From Caldilineaceae bacterium (GTDB taxonomy: Bacteria; Chloroflexota; Anaerolineae; Caldilineales; Caldilineaceae), in NCBI GenBank assembly GCA_026645575.1, contig JAPKMW010000014.1, forward strand, positions 62,001 to 126,000: a DNA stretch of 64,000 nt. The letters are read 5' to 3'. Of the stretch, positions 18,181 through 26,267 are shown in pieces. The position numbers were made by a program, and so were the translations under genes. Under the pieces are notes generated by a model that had not been told where the DNA came from, made no database searches, and worked only from the letters and a program-made list of their open reading frames with translations. Position 1 is the stretch's first letter. Each line of letters begins with the position of its first letter.

Positions 18181-19233
18181 TTACGCAAGTTCAGCAAGCG
18201 TAACGGCGTCTCCATTCCGTTGGGCCGAACGGTAGGCGGCATCGAGCAACTCGACCACCCGCCCGCCGACTCTGCCTGGTGATTCGTTGCTCGCCTGTCC
18301 TAAGACAATGCCGATTAAGTTATGTGCCGGTGCATAATGACGGTAATCCCGCTCGCCCACCACCGGCTCAATTGGTTCTGGCGCCTGATCCCTGCGGTAG
18401 ATCGTGGCTGCGCCGCTGACAATGTCAATGTCAATGGAACCATGTTCGCAGTAGATTTGCACCGTCTGCTTGCGGCCATTGCCGCCACCCAGGTTACCGG
18501 TGCCACCAATGGTGCCTAGCGCGCCCCCTTCAAATTCCGCCGTGATGGCTCCCACCAGATCGACGGCTAGACCGTGGTGGTGCATCAACGCATGAACGCG
18601 TTTGACGCGCAAATCGGTGATAAAAAAGAGAACACCCAGCGGATGGGTCAACTGGAGATGGCCGAGTCCGCCGCCGGAGAGCGCCGGGTCGCTGTACACT
18701 TTGCCGGGGCCATGCACCACGCCGGTGACATTATGCTCACCACGCAGGAGATCAAAGATATGGGTAGCAAAAACACAGTTGACATACTGCACCTTGCCCA
18801 ACGCCCCCGACTGAATCACTTCACGACTGCGAATGGCATATGGCGTGTAATTGTACGGATAACCCACCAGCAACTCTCGCCCTTGCGCCTGCGCCAGCTC
18901 AACCAGCGCCTTTGCTTCCCACGCGTAAAGGGTCATCGGCTTGTCGATCACCACATGCAACCCCGCTTCCAGACAGCGTCGGGCAACAGCATAATGGCTG
19001 GCATGATTGGTGACCACAATCGCGCCATCTAGTGGCTCCTGGGCGAGCATCTGGTCAAGGTCAGTATAGCTTTGGGGAATCGAATAAGCTGTGGCGGCGG
19101 CTTGTAACTTCTGGGCGTCACGGTCGCAGAGCGCAACCAACTCGGCTTGCGGATGATTAATCACGGCGGGAATATGGGCTGTCGTTGCCCACCAGCCGGC
19201 GCCAATAATGGCAATCTGGGCTTTCTCAGGCAT
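18181..19233 (-). CDS. Gfo/Idh/MocA-family oxidoreductase
   Basis: NAD(P)-dependent dehydrogenase (350 residues) of the family that oxidises or isomerises sugars, inositols and their derivatives. The Rossmann motif is seen at the N-terminus as IAIIGAGWWATTAHIP, and the family catalytic-lysine motif as VVIDKPMTL (DKP in place of the common EKP). The C-terminal half has the expected beta-sheet domain with GGGLGHLQLTHPLG. It is upstream of the sugar importer on the same strand but has its own spacer and promoter-like leader. It probably processes the imported sugar. Confidence 0.9.
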   Translation of the reverse strand: MPEKAQIAIIGAGWWATTAHIPAVINHPQAELVALCDRDAQKLQAAATAYSIPQSYTDLDQMLAQEPLDGAIVVTNHASHYAVARRCLEAGLHVVIDKPMTLYAWEAKALVELAQAQGRELLVGYPYNYTPYAIRSREVIQSGALGKVQYVNCVFATHIFDLLRGEHNVTGVVHGPGKVYSDPALSGGGLGHLQLTHPLGVLFFITDLRVKRVHALMHHHGLAVDLVGAITAEFEGGALGTIGGTGNLGGGNGRKQTVQIYCEHGSIDIDIVSGAATIYRRDQAPEPIEPVVGERDYRHYAPAHNLIGIVLGQASNESPGRVGGRVVELLDAAYRSAQRNGDAVTLAELA

Positions 19234-19295
19234 AGCGGTTCTTTCTTAGGAACTCTGGAGCGTTGGATCGTTACATCATAAAAGTGTCTTGCTTA

Positions 19296-19321
19296 TGCAG
19301 AAAAAAGCTTCTTTTTCTGCA
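19296..19321. promoter_or_regulatory. Inverted repeat upstream of the Gfo/Idh gene
   Basis: TGCAGAAAAA (19296-19305) and TTTTTCTGCA (19312-19321) are perfect 10-base arms around AGCTTC. The position, about 60 bases ahead of the start at 19233, suits an operator, but a hairpin cannot be excluded. Confidence 0.4.
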
Positions 19322-19487
19322 ATCATTGCGTGACCTGTTTAGTATAATGAAAGACAATGGCAATAGCAAACAGGCAGAAAACATGACTTTAGTAGATAAA
19401 ACCCATAGAAGTCGCACAAATACTCGGTTTTTCTCCACTGTACGAATGGGCGACTTTTATATGGTTTGTCCATAAGGAGCTTTTCTC

Positions 19488-19559
19488 CTTCACCCTTCAC
19501 AATACTTTCACCCTTCACAATACTTTCACCCTTCACAATACTTTCACCCTTCACAATAG
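19488..19559. repeat. 18-bp tandem repeat, four copies
   Basis: The unit TTTCACCCTTCACAATAC is repeated four times (first base C in the first copy, last bases changed in the fourth). There are no spacers, so it is not a CRISPR array. It may be a slippage product or a binding-site cluster. Confidence 0.9.
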
Positions 19560-19740
19560 AGGTAAGTTTTCTTCATAACCTCTTCATGTTTGGCTGATAC
19601 GCTAAGTCCAGAAGTGAATAATTACCGCTTGTGCTCGTCAGATGAAATGGTCCTAACATAAGGGGTTGCCGCTGGTGGTAACACGAGCATGCCCGATTTC
19701 CTTTGATGAGCCACCATTTTTCTAGCAGATGAAGGGGAAG

Positions 19741-20616
19741 ATGATGAAACACGATGCGCCCATTTTCATACGGTTTGGCATTTTGATCAACATCCTGATG
19801 ATCGTTGCGTTGTTCGTTCTGGTCATTCGCGCATTTCAACCGGCCTTTGCCGGTGTGATGAACCCAGATCCGCTTGGGATGCAAGGGAATAGAGCCACAG
19901 GCAGGGGGATGGGAAGAGGTATAGGTATGGGCATGGGGGGGAACAGCACACTGATGACCTTCCACCGGGCTGAAATTCCGGCAGAATATGCCAGCTTGAC
20001 TAATCCCATCGCAGCCGACGAAGCCTCGCTGGCCCGTGGTGAGGCAACCTATACCCTCTACTGCACCAGTTGTCACGGAGAAAGCGGCATGGGCGATGGG
20101 ATCGCCGCGCCGGCCCTAGCACCAGCGCCGGCGCCGATTGCCCAGACAAGCCGGATGCTGAGTGACGGCTATCTCTTCTGGCGCATTAGTGAAGGCGGCG
20201 CGCACTTTGCCACGGCCATGCCAGCTTGGGAGGTGGCCCTGGATGAGCCGACGCGCTGGGACCTGATCAACTACATACGTGACCTTGGCTCCGATCTGAC
20301 TGCCGGTGGCTTGGGGCAGCGGAATGGCCGGGCGGTTGACCCGGCTGCCGAAGCCGCGCTGCATGAAGAAATGGTGGGGACTGGGATTGAACAGGGGTTG
20401 ATTACCCAAGCCGAGGGCGACACCTTCCTAAGCGTCCACAGCGCACTGGATGCCTACATGGCAACGAACAGTACCCCCACCGGTTCCGGCCCTATGATGA
20501 ATCAACAAGAAGCAATGCTGACAGCGCTCGTGGAGGCGGAGACAATCACCCAAGCCGCGGCAGATACTTTCCTCTATGTGCGGGATCAATTGTTGGCCGC
20601 CGGTCTTATGCCGTGA
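19741..20616 (+). CDS. Membrane-anchored class I cytochrome c with duplicated C-terminal helices
   Basis: Electron-transfer protein on the outer face of the membrane. After the N-terminal helix (FGILINILMIVALFVLVI) and a Gly/Met-rich stretch, the cytochrome c domain shows the haem motif CTSCH (C108, C111, H112) and the distal ligand in ATAMPAW (M160). The C-terminal 90 residues contain two similar helices, GLITQAEGDTFLSVHSALDA and ETITQAAADTFLYVRDQLLA, like the ITQxxAD repeats of DUF2680. The start is one of two adjacent ATGs (19741, 19744) after AAGGGGAAG; an ATG at 19729 is in frame but lacks a ribosome site. No other respiratory gene is adjacent. Confidence 0.88.
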   Translation: MMKHDAPIFIRFGILINILMIVALFVLVIRAFQPAFAGVMNPDPLGMQGNRATGRGMGRGIGMGMGGNSTLMTFHRAEIPAEYASLTNPIAADEASLARGEATYTLYCTSCHGESGMGDGIAAPALAPAPAPIAQTSRMLSDGYLFWRISEGGAHFATAMPAWEVALDEPTRWDLINYIRDLGSDLTAGGLGQRNGRAVDPAAEAALHEEMVGTGIEQGLITQAEGDTFLSVHSALDAYMATNSTPTGSGPMMNQQEAMLTALVEAETITQAAADTFLYVRDQLLAAGLMP

Positions 20617-20637
20617 AATAGATACCTCTTCCACAAT

Positions 20638-20670
20638 ACGTGACCGGCATCTGGGAGATGCCGGTCACGT
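20638..20670 (+). terminator. Hairpin after the cytochrome c gene
   Basis: ACGTGACCGGCATCT and AGATGCCGGTCACGT are perfect 15-base arms with a GGG loop, 22 bases after the stop. Confidence 0.7.
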
Positions 20671-20693
20671 TGCCGACAGAATCTCATCCCTGC

Positions 20694-20728
20694 TTCGCGA
20701 AAAAAAATCGCGCGGCGCCTTCGGCGCC
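20694..20728 (-). terminator. Intrinsic terminator of the FGE-fold gene
   Basis: Read on the minus strand, GGCGCC-GAA-GGCGCC is followed by GCGCGA and a run of eight T, giving a GC hairpin with a T-tract about 80 bases after the stop at 20809. Confidence 0.55.
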
Positions 20729-20808
20729 ATTCCTGTTGGGGGTTCCCCCCAAGCCCCCAGAGAGAACAGAGCAAAAACCAGAGATCAGAGAGCCAGAGTT
20801 TTCAGAGG

Positions 20809-22218
20809 TCAAAAGCCGGGGGACGACTCAACCACCCGAAACCCAAGCGTATCGAGGCCGTTTGGGTTGTAGAAGTTGCGAGCCGCGCAGCGCACATCGA
20901 GCTCGAGGTTGAGCCACGAACCGCCACGCAACGTGCGGGCGCCATCGCCCACTCTATCTTCACGCCCATCATTCCCTTCGTACGGATAGGCTCGATATTT
21001 GCTGCTTGTCCACTCCCACACGTTGCCCGCCATGTCATAGAGTCCATTCGCCCCTGGTGGATAGCTGCCTACCATTGTTGTGCCGTTTTCATTTCCCCTA
21101 AAATTGCAACGTTCTCTGTTCGGCGGTTCATTGCCCCACGGATAGATGCGACCGTCGGCGCCACGCGCAGCTTTTTCCCATTCTGCTTCCGTGGGCAAAC
21201 GCACACCAGCCCATTGACAAAATGCCATCGCATCGCGCCAAGTGACATGGACCACAGGGTGGTTTTCCTTGCCGTTGGGAATTCGACCATCCGCCCAGTA
21301 GGACGGTGCCCTGTGATTGGTTGCATCAACAAACCGTTTATATTGAGCATTCGTCACCGGAACACGTGCGATGTGATACTCCAACAAGTATAGGGTGTGT
21401 TGTGGCAACTCGTCGTCGCGGGCCATGTTATCTCTGATCTTGTCACTACCCATCAGAATGGCGCCCGCTGGAATACGAACCCATTCAAATTCTACCATAG
21501 ATCCGCTCATTCTACTGAGTGACCCGCGCGGGGCTTCAGGCGTTGCCGTTTTCTTTGGCGCTGCGATTTCCTCGGCAGGGGTGGGTACAGGCTCAGGAGA
21601 TGGCTGCGCAAGGGCAGTATCTGGAGCAGCAGGCATAGCTTTTGTTAGGACTAGATAGAGCCAGGGCAGAGTGGCATAAATGGCGGATGAAAGTATGTTT
21701 AGCCCTATTGATTCAACCCTGTCGCTTAATTTTCTCTGTTGCGCCTGGCATTCCACTTGCAGCGCTTTTATCTGCTGTTCCAGTGTTTCTGCCTGGTGAC
21801 GAAGGCTGCTGACAACGTTGTACTCAACTGACACTAAACGCCACACGTTCTCTGCTTGCAGCCGCTGTTGTCGTCGTTGCAAGTCAGCCGATAGTTTGGT
21901 GACCTGCCGCGCGTGATTGGCTAGTTCTGCTTCCCGTTCTGCCATCCTGGCTCCCAGCCTATCAACTTGAGTCAGACTATCACGAAGAACTTCATCATCA
22001 GGTGGTGGGTCTTTGCGCCATCTCTTCAATTGTTGGTCAAGCATCTCCAACTCGGCCGCATCATCCTTGTTAGCCCCTTCGAGAACTTCAACCTGTTCTC
22101 TGATATTCACCAACTCTTGATACCCGGCGGTCTCAGATGCGATGATCCGCACAACTTGACCGGCTAGCCGTGGAAGCTGCTGCCATAAATTTCGTCTGCC
22201 TGAATCACTGGGTCCCAT
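20809..22218 (-). CDS. Coiled-coil membrane protein with FGE-sulfatase fold, catalytic Cys absent
   Basis: 469 residues. About 30-185 form a long coiled coil, 185-205 is a hydrophobic segment (IGLNILSSAIYATLPWLYLV), 210-245 a Pro/Ala linker, and 246-469 a formylglycine-generating-enzyme (SUMF1/EgtB/PvdO) fold with VRIPAGAILMGSD, PVTNAQYKRFV, WAGVRLPTEAEWEKAARG, GLYDMAGNVWEW and RTLRGGSW. True FGE needs two cysteines in the segment after RGGS; here it reads RGGSWLNLELDVRCAARNF, with Asn at the first site and no second Cys in register. It is therefore unlikely to activate the sulfatases nearby and more likely a binding or scaffold module. A CHAT-type N-terminal fragment lies just upstream. Confidence 0.85.
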   Translation of the reverse strand: MGPSDSGRRNLWQQLPRLAGQVVRIIASETAGYQELVNIREQVEVLEGANKDDAAELEMLDQQLKRWRKDPPPDDEVLRDSLTQVDRLGARMAEREAELANHARQVTKLSADLQRRQQRLQAENVWRLVSVEYNVVSSLRHQAETLEQQIKALQVECQAQQRKLSDRVESIGLNILSSAIYATLPWLYLVLTKAMPAAPDTALAQPSPEPVPTPAEEIAAPKKTATPEAPRGSLSRMSGSMVEFEWVRIPAGAILMGSDKIRDNMARDDELPQHTLYLLEYHIARVPVTNAQYKRFVDATNHRAPSYWADGRIPNGKENHPVVHVTWRDAMAFCQWAGVRLPTEAEWEKAARGADGRIYPWGNEPPNRERCNFRGNENGTTMVGSYPPGANGLYDMAGNVWEWTSSKYRAYPYEGNDGREDRVGDGARTLRGGSWLNLELDVRCAARNFYNPNGLDTLGFRVVESSPGF

Positions 22219-22304
22219 ATCGTTGCTTCCCGATCAAAAACACTCTTATCTTTAGCTGCTAAGGATGCAGTATTGCAGTGTGTTGTGGGTGGCGTTTCAC
22301 AACT

Positions 22305-22607
22305 TCACTGCTGGCGCGCCCGTTCCTGGCTGACATCGTAGCGGTTGCGCACCTCGCCGGTAATGAGCAGATCGAAGAGGTCGCGGCCAAAGGTCTGGAC
22401 AGTCTCTTCTTCGGGCAGCAACCCCCGGCGCGCCCCGCCCGAACTCAGGAGGGCAATCTGTAAATCTTTCAGCCGATTTTCCAGCGCCAAGGCATCCAAG
22501 GGGAAGCGTATGGTGACCTGGGCTTCCCCGGCGGGTGAGCGCACCGTTACCGGATAGACGCGACCTTGGCCCGGTCCAATGGCTAGATTGAAGTCGAGAT
22601 ACTCCAT
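22305..22607 (-). CDS. Stand-alone N-terminal domain of CHAT-type proteins (truncated)
   Basis: The 100-residue product starts MEYLDFNLAIGPGQGRVYPV and contains VRSPAGEAQVTIRFPLDALA and TFGRDLFDLLITGEVRNRY, which match the domain that normally precedes the CHAT caspase-like peptidase domain in bacterial proteins. It stops at the point where the CHAT domain would begin, and nothing downstream continues it. It may be a 5-prime remnant or a true stand-alone domain that signals to the FGE-fold protein encoded 87 bases downstream on the same strand. The frame is open further upstream but only antisense to the next gene. The ATG at 22607 is preceded by GGATCACCACC. Confidence 0.6.
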   Translation of the reverse strand: MEYLDFNLAIGPGQGRVYPVTVRSPAGEAQVTIRFPLDALALENRLKDLQIALLSSGGARRGLLPEEETVQTFGRDLFDLLITGEVRNRYDVSQERARQQ

Positions 22608-22807
22608 GGTGGTGATCCTGGCGGCTCTTGCTCTCGCGGGTTTGTCACGCGACAAGCGTGACCTACGGTTTGCCCGCCACTTTGTCCGGCGTACGTTGTT
22701 ATGCGGCCATTGCAATGAATAAGCTGTCAGGCTATTGTAGCGCAGCAGAGAGCTTTGGGCAATTGTGGCGCTAGAAAGTGAGATGCTTGAGGAGGATGCA
22801 GTGTCAC

Positions 22808-23977
22808 TCAGCCATACCCAAACGGCCCAATCCAGTCCGCCCGAATCTCCAGCCCAAACCCTGGCGCGTCCGACGGGGTGATGTACCCATCCTCGGGCAT
22901 GGCCATGCCGGGAATGGGGCAGACTTCTGCCAGCGGAACACCGGGATCGGTGCCCAGCCAGAACTCGGCCATTGGTGATTCGGGGAAGGTGAGGGCGAAG
23001 TGTTGACCAAAGGGGTTGTTGGCGCCGCCGTGGGGAATGGTGGGCAGACCGGCGGCTTCGCCCAGGGTGTAAATTTTGACCGCCTCCGACAAGCCGCCGC
23101 ACCAGTTGATGTCGGGCTGAAGCACATCAACACAGCGCTGCTCCACCAGTTGACGGAAGGCATGGCGCCCGTGGTGATCCTCACCGGTGGCAATCGGCAG
23201 CCAGGGGACGGCTTTTTTCAGCGCGATATGGCCCTCCAAATCGGGCGGGATGAGCGGTTCTTCCAGCCAGTGCAGGCGGTAGGGGCGCAAGCGTTCGGCC
23301 ACCTGGACGGCATAGGTCAGGTTGTAGGACATGACGGCGTTGAGCATCAGTTCAGCGTTGGGACCGACGGTCTCCCGTGCCTTGGCAATCTTCTCTTCCA
23401 GCAGATTCAACCCCGCTTCGCCCAGGGCATAGTGGGCCGGGTTGGTCACCTTGAAGGCGGTAAAGCCCAACTCCTGCGCCCAATCGAGATCATCACCAGT
23501 GGCATAGAGCTTGATTTTGTCGCGACAGGGGCCGCCCAAGAGCCGGTAGACTGGTTGGCCCAACAGCTTGCCCTTGAGGTCCCAAAGCGCCAGATCGATG
23601 CCACTCTGCGCCACCGCCGCATGGCCGGCCGACCCCAACCGTTGCATGGCGCGCCACATGAGGTCATTGAGGAATTCGGTGGCAAAACAGTCGCGCCCTT
23701 CCAGCAATGGCGCAAAAAGATCATCCACCACCGCGGCCACAGGGCGACCAAAGCTGCACTGGCCCAAGCCCCACGTGCCATCTTCGGCAATCACCTGCAC
23801 CCAGACCGGTCCGCCGCCCAAGCCGGGAAGCGCACCCGGCAGGCGCGAAAACTCAGGGTACTTGTTCAGCGGTAGGGCGCGCTGCGCACTTTGGTTCCAA
23901 CTGGGGCGACGGGGTGGCGTTTGGGGCTGGGGACGAGGCAGGTTGAGTTGGACGGCGCGAATGGTTTTAATTTTCAT
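22808..23977 (-). CDS. Enolase-superfamily protein, L-rhamnonate-dehydratase-like
   Basis: Probable sugar-acid dehydratase (389 residues). The start MKIKTIRAVQLNLPRP overlaps the sulfatase stop by four bases (ATGA), so the two are translated together. The capping-domain, WLEEPL (second metal Glu), ATGEDHHGRH (third metal Glu), VDVLQPDINWCGGLSEA and IPHGGANNPFGQH motifs resemble L-rhamnonate dehydratases. Odd points: the first metal ligand, Asp in that family, is Asn here (N213 in LMLNAVMSYN), and the His of GEHH is shifted to GEDHH. It may have lost or changed activity. The coupling with a sulfatase suggests a sulfated or desulfated sugar acid as substrate. Confidence 0.85.
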   Translation of the reverse strand: MKIKTIRAVQLNLPRPQPQTPPRRPSWNQSAQRALPLNKYPEFSRLPGALPGLGGGPVWVQVIAEDGTWGLGQCSFGRPVAAVVDDLFAPLLEGRDCFATEFLNDLMWRAMQRLGSAGHAAVAQSGIDLALWDLKGKLLGQPVYRLLGGPCRDKIKLYATGDDLDWAQELGFTAFKVTNPAHYALGEAGLNLLEEKIAKARETVGPNAELMLNAVMSYNLTYAVQVAERLRPYRLHWLEEPLIPPDLEGHIALKKAVPWLPIATGEDHHGRHAFRQLVEQRCVDVLQPDINWCGGLSEAVKIYTLGEAAGLPTIPHGGANNPFGQHFALTFPESPMAEFWLGTDPGVPLAEVCPIPGMAMPEDGYITPSDAPGFGLEIRADWIGPFGYG

Positions 23978-25410
23978 GATGAAGAGTCCCTTGCGATTGT
24001 GCGTCGTTCCGTCTCCACTTCCTCGAACCAACTTTCTAGTGCTGTCATCATCCGGGCCACGCGCGCCGGCTCTTGCGCGGCCAGATTCTCCTGCTCCAGC
24101 GCATCGGTGGCGATGTTATACAATTCTGGCGGGGGTGGATCGGGGATGATCTGTTGGGGAATCAAATTGGTGACAATGGCCGGCACCTGTTCAGGATGAT
24201 ACTTATAGGCAATGTCGAGTTCGGTGTAGCGCGCCGCCATCTGTTCATCTTGTGGGGTAGCAAAGCGGATGCCCTGGATCTGGGGGCGCACCAGCTTCCA
24301 CGGGCCGTCGCGCATGGCGGCGTTGGTTGTGCCGATGGGATAGTAGCCGTTGAACTGCCAGAAGCGACGCGGCTCCACGGCGGGCGCCTCGCCCCGCAAC
24401 AGGGGCAGGATGTTGCCGCCATCGAGTGGTCGCCCCTGAGGCAGCAGGTCAACCCCGGCCATGGCCGTCAACGTTGGCAGCCAATCGGTAAAGTGGATGA
24501 GGTGGTCAATGGTTTGACCACCAGCCAATCCCGCTGGCCAACGGATGAGCATAGGGACGCGAATGCCCCCTTCATAGACCGAGCCTTTGGCGCCATTAAA
24601 GCCGCAGTTGTAGCGGTGGGTGTCACGGCTCATGCCCGGCGGCACCTGATCGGCGCGCAGCATAAAAGCCGGCCCGTTGTCACTGGAGAACAGGACAATG
24701 GTGTTCTCGGTCAATCCCTGTCGCTCCACCTCTTCCAAGATCAGGCGGATGCCCCGGTCCATCACCTCGATCATGGCATAGGTCGTGGCGACGCCGGGGC
24801 TGAGGCCCATATCGAGATAAGGTTGCACGACTGCATCGGGCGCTTGCAAGGGGGAGTGGGGTGCATTGTACATGACACAGAGCAGGAACGGCTCGTCTCG
24901 GTGGCGGCGCACAAAACTTACCGCTTCGTCGGAGAGGACATCCGTCAGGTAGCGGCCATCGGTGGGGCGAAAGGAACCATTGACATCGAGCCGCCACTGG
25001 TAGTAGTCGGCCCACCCGCCACGAAACCCGACAAATTCGGCAAAGCCGCGGGCGTTGGGATGATAGCGCGGGTCGAGCGCACCATTGTGCCACTTGCCGA
25101 TGAGACCGGTGGCATAGCCCGCTGCTTGGAAGGTATCGCCCAGAGTGACTTCGTGTAGCGCAAGGCGATCCAGCCCCAGCGTCTCCTGTGGCGTAATCGC
25201 ACCGGTGCGGATGGGGTAGCGTCCGGTCAACAACGCCGCCCGCGCCGGTGAACAGACCGGTGAGCCGGCATAGTGCTGCGTCAGGCAGAGGCTTTCGCGC
25301 ACCAACTGGTCAAGTGTCGGTGTCCGCACGTAGCCGTTGTTAAAGACGCCAAAATCGCCATAGCCCATATCGTCGGCCAGGATGAGGATGATGTTGGGTT
25401 TGGTGCGCAT
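23974..25410 (-). CDS. Type I (Cys) sulfatase, arylsulfatase-like
   Basis: 478-residue sulfatase with the N-terminal metal site NIILILADDMGYGD, the formylglycine motif CSPAR at 53-57 in SPVCSPARAALLTGRYP, the conserved GKWHNG and the C-terminal metal site FSSDNGP. It belongs with arylsulfatase A / heparan-type enzymes and differs clearly from the shorter-motif sulfatase at 12007. No signal peptide is visible, so it should be cytoplasmic. It is the first gene of an operon with the RhmD-like protein. The promoter (25451-25479) is near consensus and contains a palindromic operator. The required maturase is not in the window. Confidence 0.94.
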   Translation of the reverse strand: MRTKPNIILILADDMGYGDFGVFNNGYVRTPTLDQLVRESLCLTQHYAGSPVCSPARAALLTGRYPIRTGAITPQETLGLDRLALHEVTLGDTFQAAGYATGLIGKWHNGALDPRYHPNARGFAEFVGFRGGWADYYQWRLDVNGSFRPTDGRYLTDVLSDEAVSFVRRHRDEPFLLCVMYNAPHSPLQAPDAVVQPYLDMGLSPGVATTYAMIEVMDRGIRLILEEVERQGLTENTIVLFSSDNGPAFMLRADQVPPGMSRDTHRYNCGFNGAKGSVYEGGIRVPMLIRWPAGLAGGQTIDHLIHFTDWLPTLTAMAGVDLLPQGRPLDGGNILPLLRGEAPAVEPRRFWQFNGYYPIGTTNAAMRDGPWKLVRPQIQGIRFATPQDEQMAARYTELDIAYKYHPEQVPAIVTNLIPQQIIPDPPPPELYNIATDALEQENLAAQEPARVARMMTALESWFEEVETERRTIARDSSS

Positions 25411-25426
25411 AGGGCCTTCCCTCCAG

Positions 25427-25455
25427 TTGACAAGCTTTTGCTTCCTGTTTATTAT
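25427..25455 (+). promoter_or_regulatory. Promoter of the RraA-family gene
   Basis: TTGACA (25427-25432), exactly 17 bases, TATTAT (25450-25455). The -10 overlaps that of the divergent sulfatase promoter. The perfect palindrome at 25457-25470 would lie at the transcription start. Confidence 0.65.
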
Positions 25456-25479
25456 CTCTGTCTAGACAGACGCTGTCAA
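25451..25479 (-). promoter_or_regulatory. Promoter of the sulfatase-dehydratase operon
   Basis: On the minus strand TTGACA (25474-25479), exactly 17 bases, GATAAT (25451-25456). The spacer contains the 14-bp palindrome at 25457-25470. Confidence 0.7.
25457..25470. promoter_or_regulatory. Palindromic operator in a divergent promoter
   Basis: TCTGTCTAGACAGA is a perfect 14-bp palindrome. It fills the spacer of the leftward promoter and sits at the start point of the rightward one, so one bound regulator could block both. GntR-type regulators often use sites of this size, but no regulator gene is adjacent. Confidence 0.6.
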
Positions 25480-25523
25480 ACTTCCCGCGTCTACCAACTG
25501 ATACTACCATCAAAGGAGAAACG

Positions 25524-26267
25524 ATGTCCACGCGCTCTTATGCTCCCGTTCATGTCTCGCAGGCGATCCTGGATCGCTTTAAGAAACTCCCCGTCGCTAC
25601 CATCTGGAATCATGTAATGAAGGATGCCGGCGTGCCATTGCCCTTTATGGAAGGGGTGCGCTGCTATACGCCCGGCAAGCGCTTGGCCGCCCGTGCCCGC
25701 ACGCTACGTTTTCTGCCGCCGCGCCCTGATCTGATGGCCGAGGTGCGTCAGGGCGAAAATTCCCCTGAATATCGCGCTATGGCCCGTTGCGGCCCTGGCG
25801 ATGTACTGGTCGCCGACATTATGGGCCATCCGCGCGCCTGTATTTTTGGCGATGTCAAGGCGGTGCAATTGGTCATGAATAAGGCCGACGGCATTGTCAC
25901 CGACGGCGCCATTCGCGACCTGGAGGTGATGGAAGCCGAAAATTATGGGCTGATCATCTATGCCAAGGACCGTACCCCCTACGGCTCTTCGCCCTGGGCG
26001 GAGCCGGCGGAAGAGAATGGCGATATTCAATGTGGCGGCGCCCTGGTCCGCCCTGGTGACGTGCTGGTCGGCGATGGCGACGGCGTGGTGGTGGTGCCGT
26101 CCTGGTTTGCCGAGGAGTGCGTCGCCATTGTCGAAGAGCATGAAGCGGTGGAAGCCTATATCAAACAAAAAATTCGCGACGAAGGGGTGCGACCCGGCAA
26201 ATATTATCCGCCCACCCCGGAGATGTACGCCGAGTTACGCGCCAAACATCAACAAAGCCAGCGATGA
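25524..26267 (+). CDS. RraA-family protein (HMG/CHA aldolase-like)
   Basis: 247-residue protein of the RraA-like fold, which includes RNase E regulators and divalent-metal-dependent 4-hydroxy-4-methyl-2-oxoglutarate or related aldolases. Family motifs are seen: [14 protein letters not shown] near the N-terminus, [21 protein letters not shown] with the conserved catalytic Arg-Asp, and [13 protein letters not shown]. The long C-terminal tail with EKYYPP-like sequence is common in versions found in sugar-acid clusters. An aldolase role in cleaving a keto-acid made by the divergently encoded dehydratase is plausible; an RNase-regulating role is not, because the length and context differ. The ATG follows AAAGGAGAAACG. 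Confidence 0.87.
   Translation: MSTRSYAPVHVSQAILDRFKKLPVATIWNHVMKDAGVPLPFMEGVRCYTPGKRLAARARTLRFLPPRPDLMAEVRQGENSPEYRAMARCGPGDVLVADIMGHPRACIFGDVKAVQLVMNKADGIVTDGAIRDLEVMEAENYGLIIYAKDRTPYGSSPWAEPAEENGDIQCGGALVRPGDVLVGDGDGVVVVPSWFAEECVAIVEEHEAVEAYIKQKIRDEGVRPGKYYPPTPEMYAELRAKHQQSQR

Larger units (their letters stand above)
19234..19740. other. 500-bp divergent intergenic region
   Basis: Between the Gfo/Idh gene (minus) and the cytochrome gene (plus). It holds an inverted repeat at 19296-19321, an isolated TATAAT at 19343, and an 18-bp tandem repeat at 19488-19559. The rest shows no gene that I can support; a short minus-strand frame that reads GESIVK repeats is only the tandem repeat. Confidence 0.5.

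Noticed and set aside
19488..19559. Possible CRISPR array
   Set aside because: The 18-bp units are directly adjacent with no spacers and no cas genes are present.
20809..22218. Functional sulfatase-activating FGE
   Set aside because: Both catalytic cysteines after the RGGS motif are absent.
22305..23102. 265-residue minus-strand frame
   Set aside because: Only the last 100 codons (22305-22607) are gene-like; the rest is out of frame over the enolase-superfamily gene.
23000..25158. Long plus-strand frames opposite the sulfatase and dehydratase
   Set aside because: Antisense shadows without ribosome sites or domain matches.
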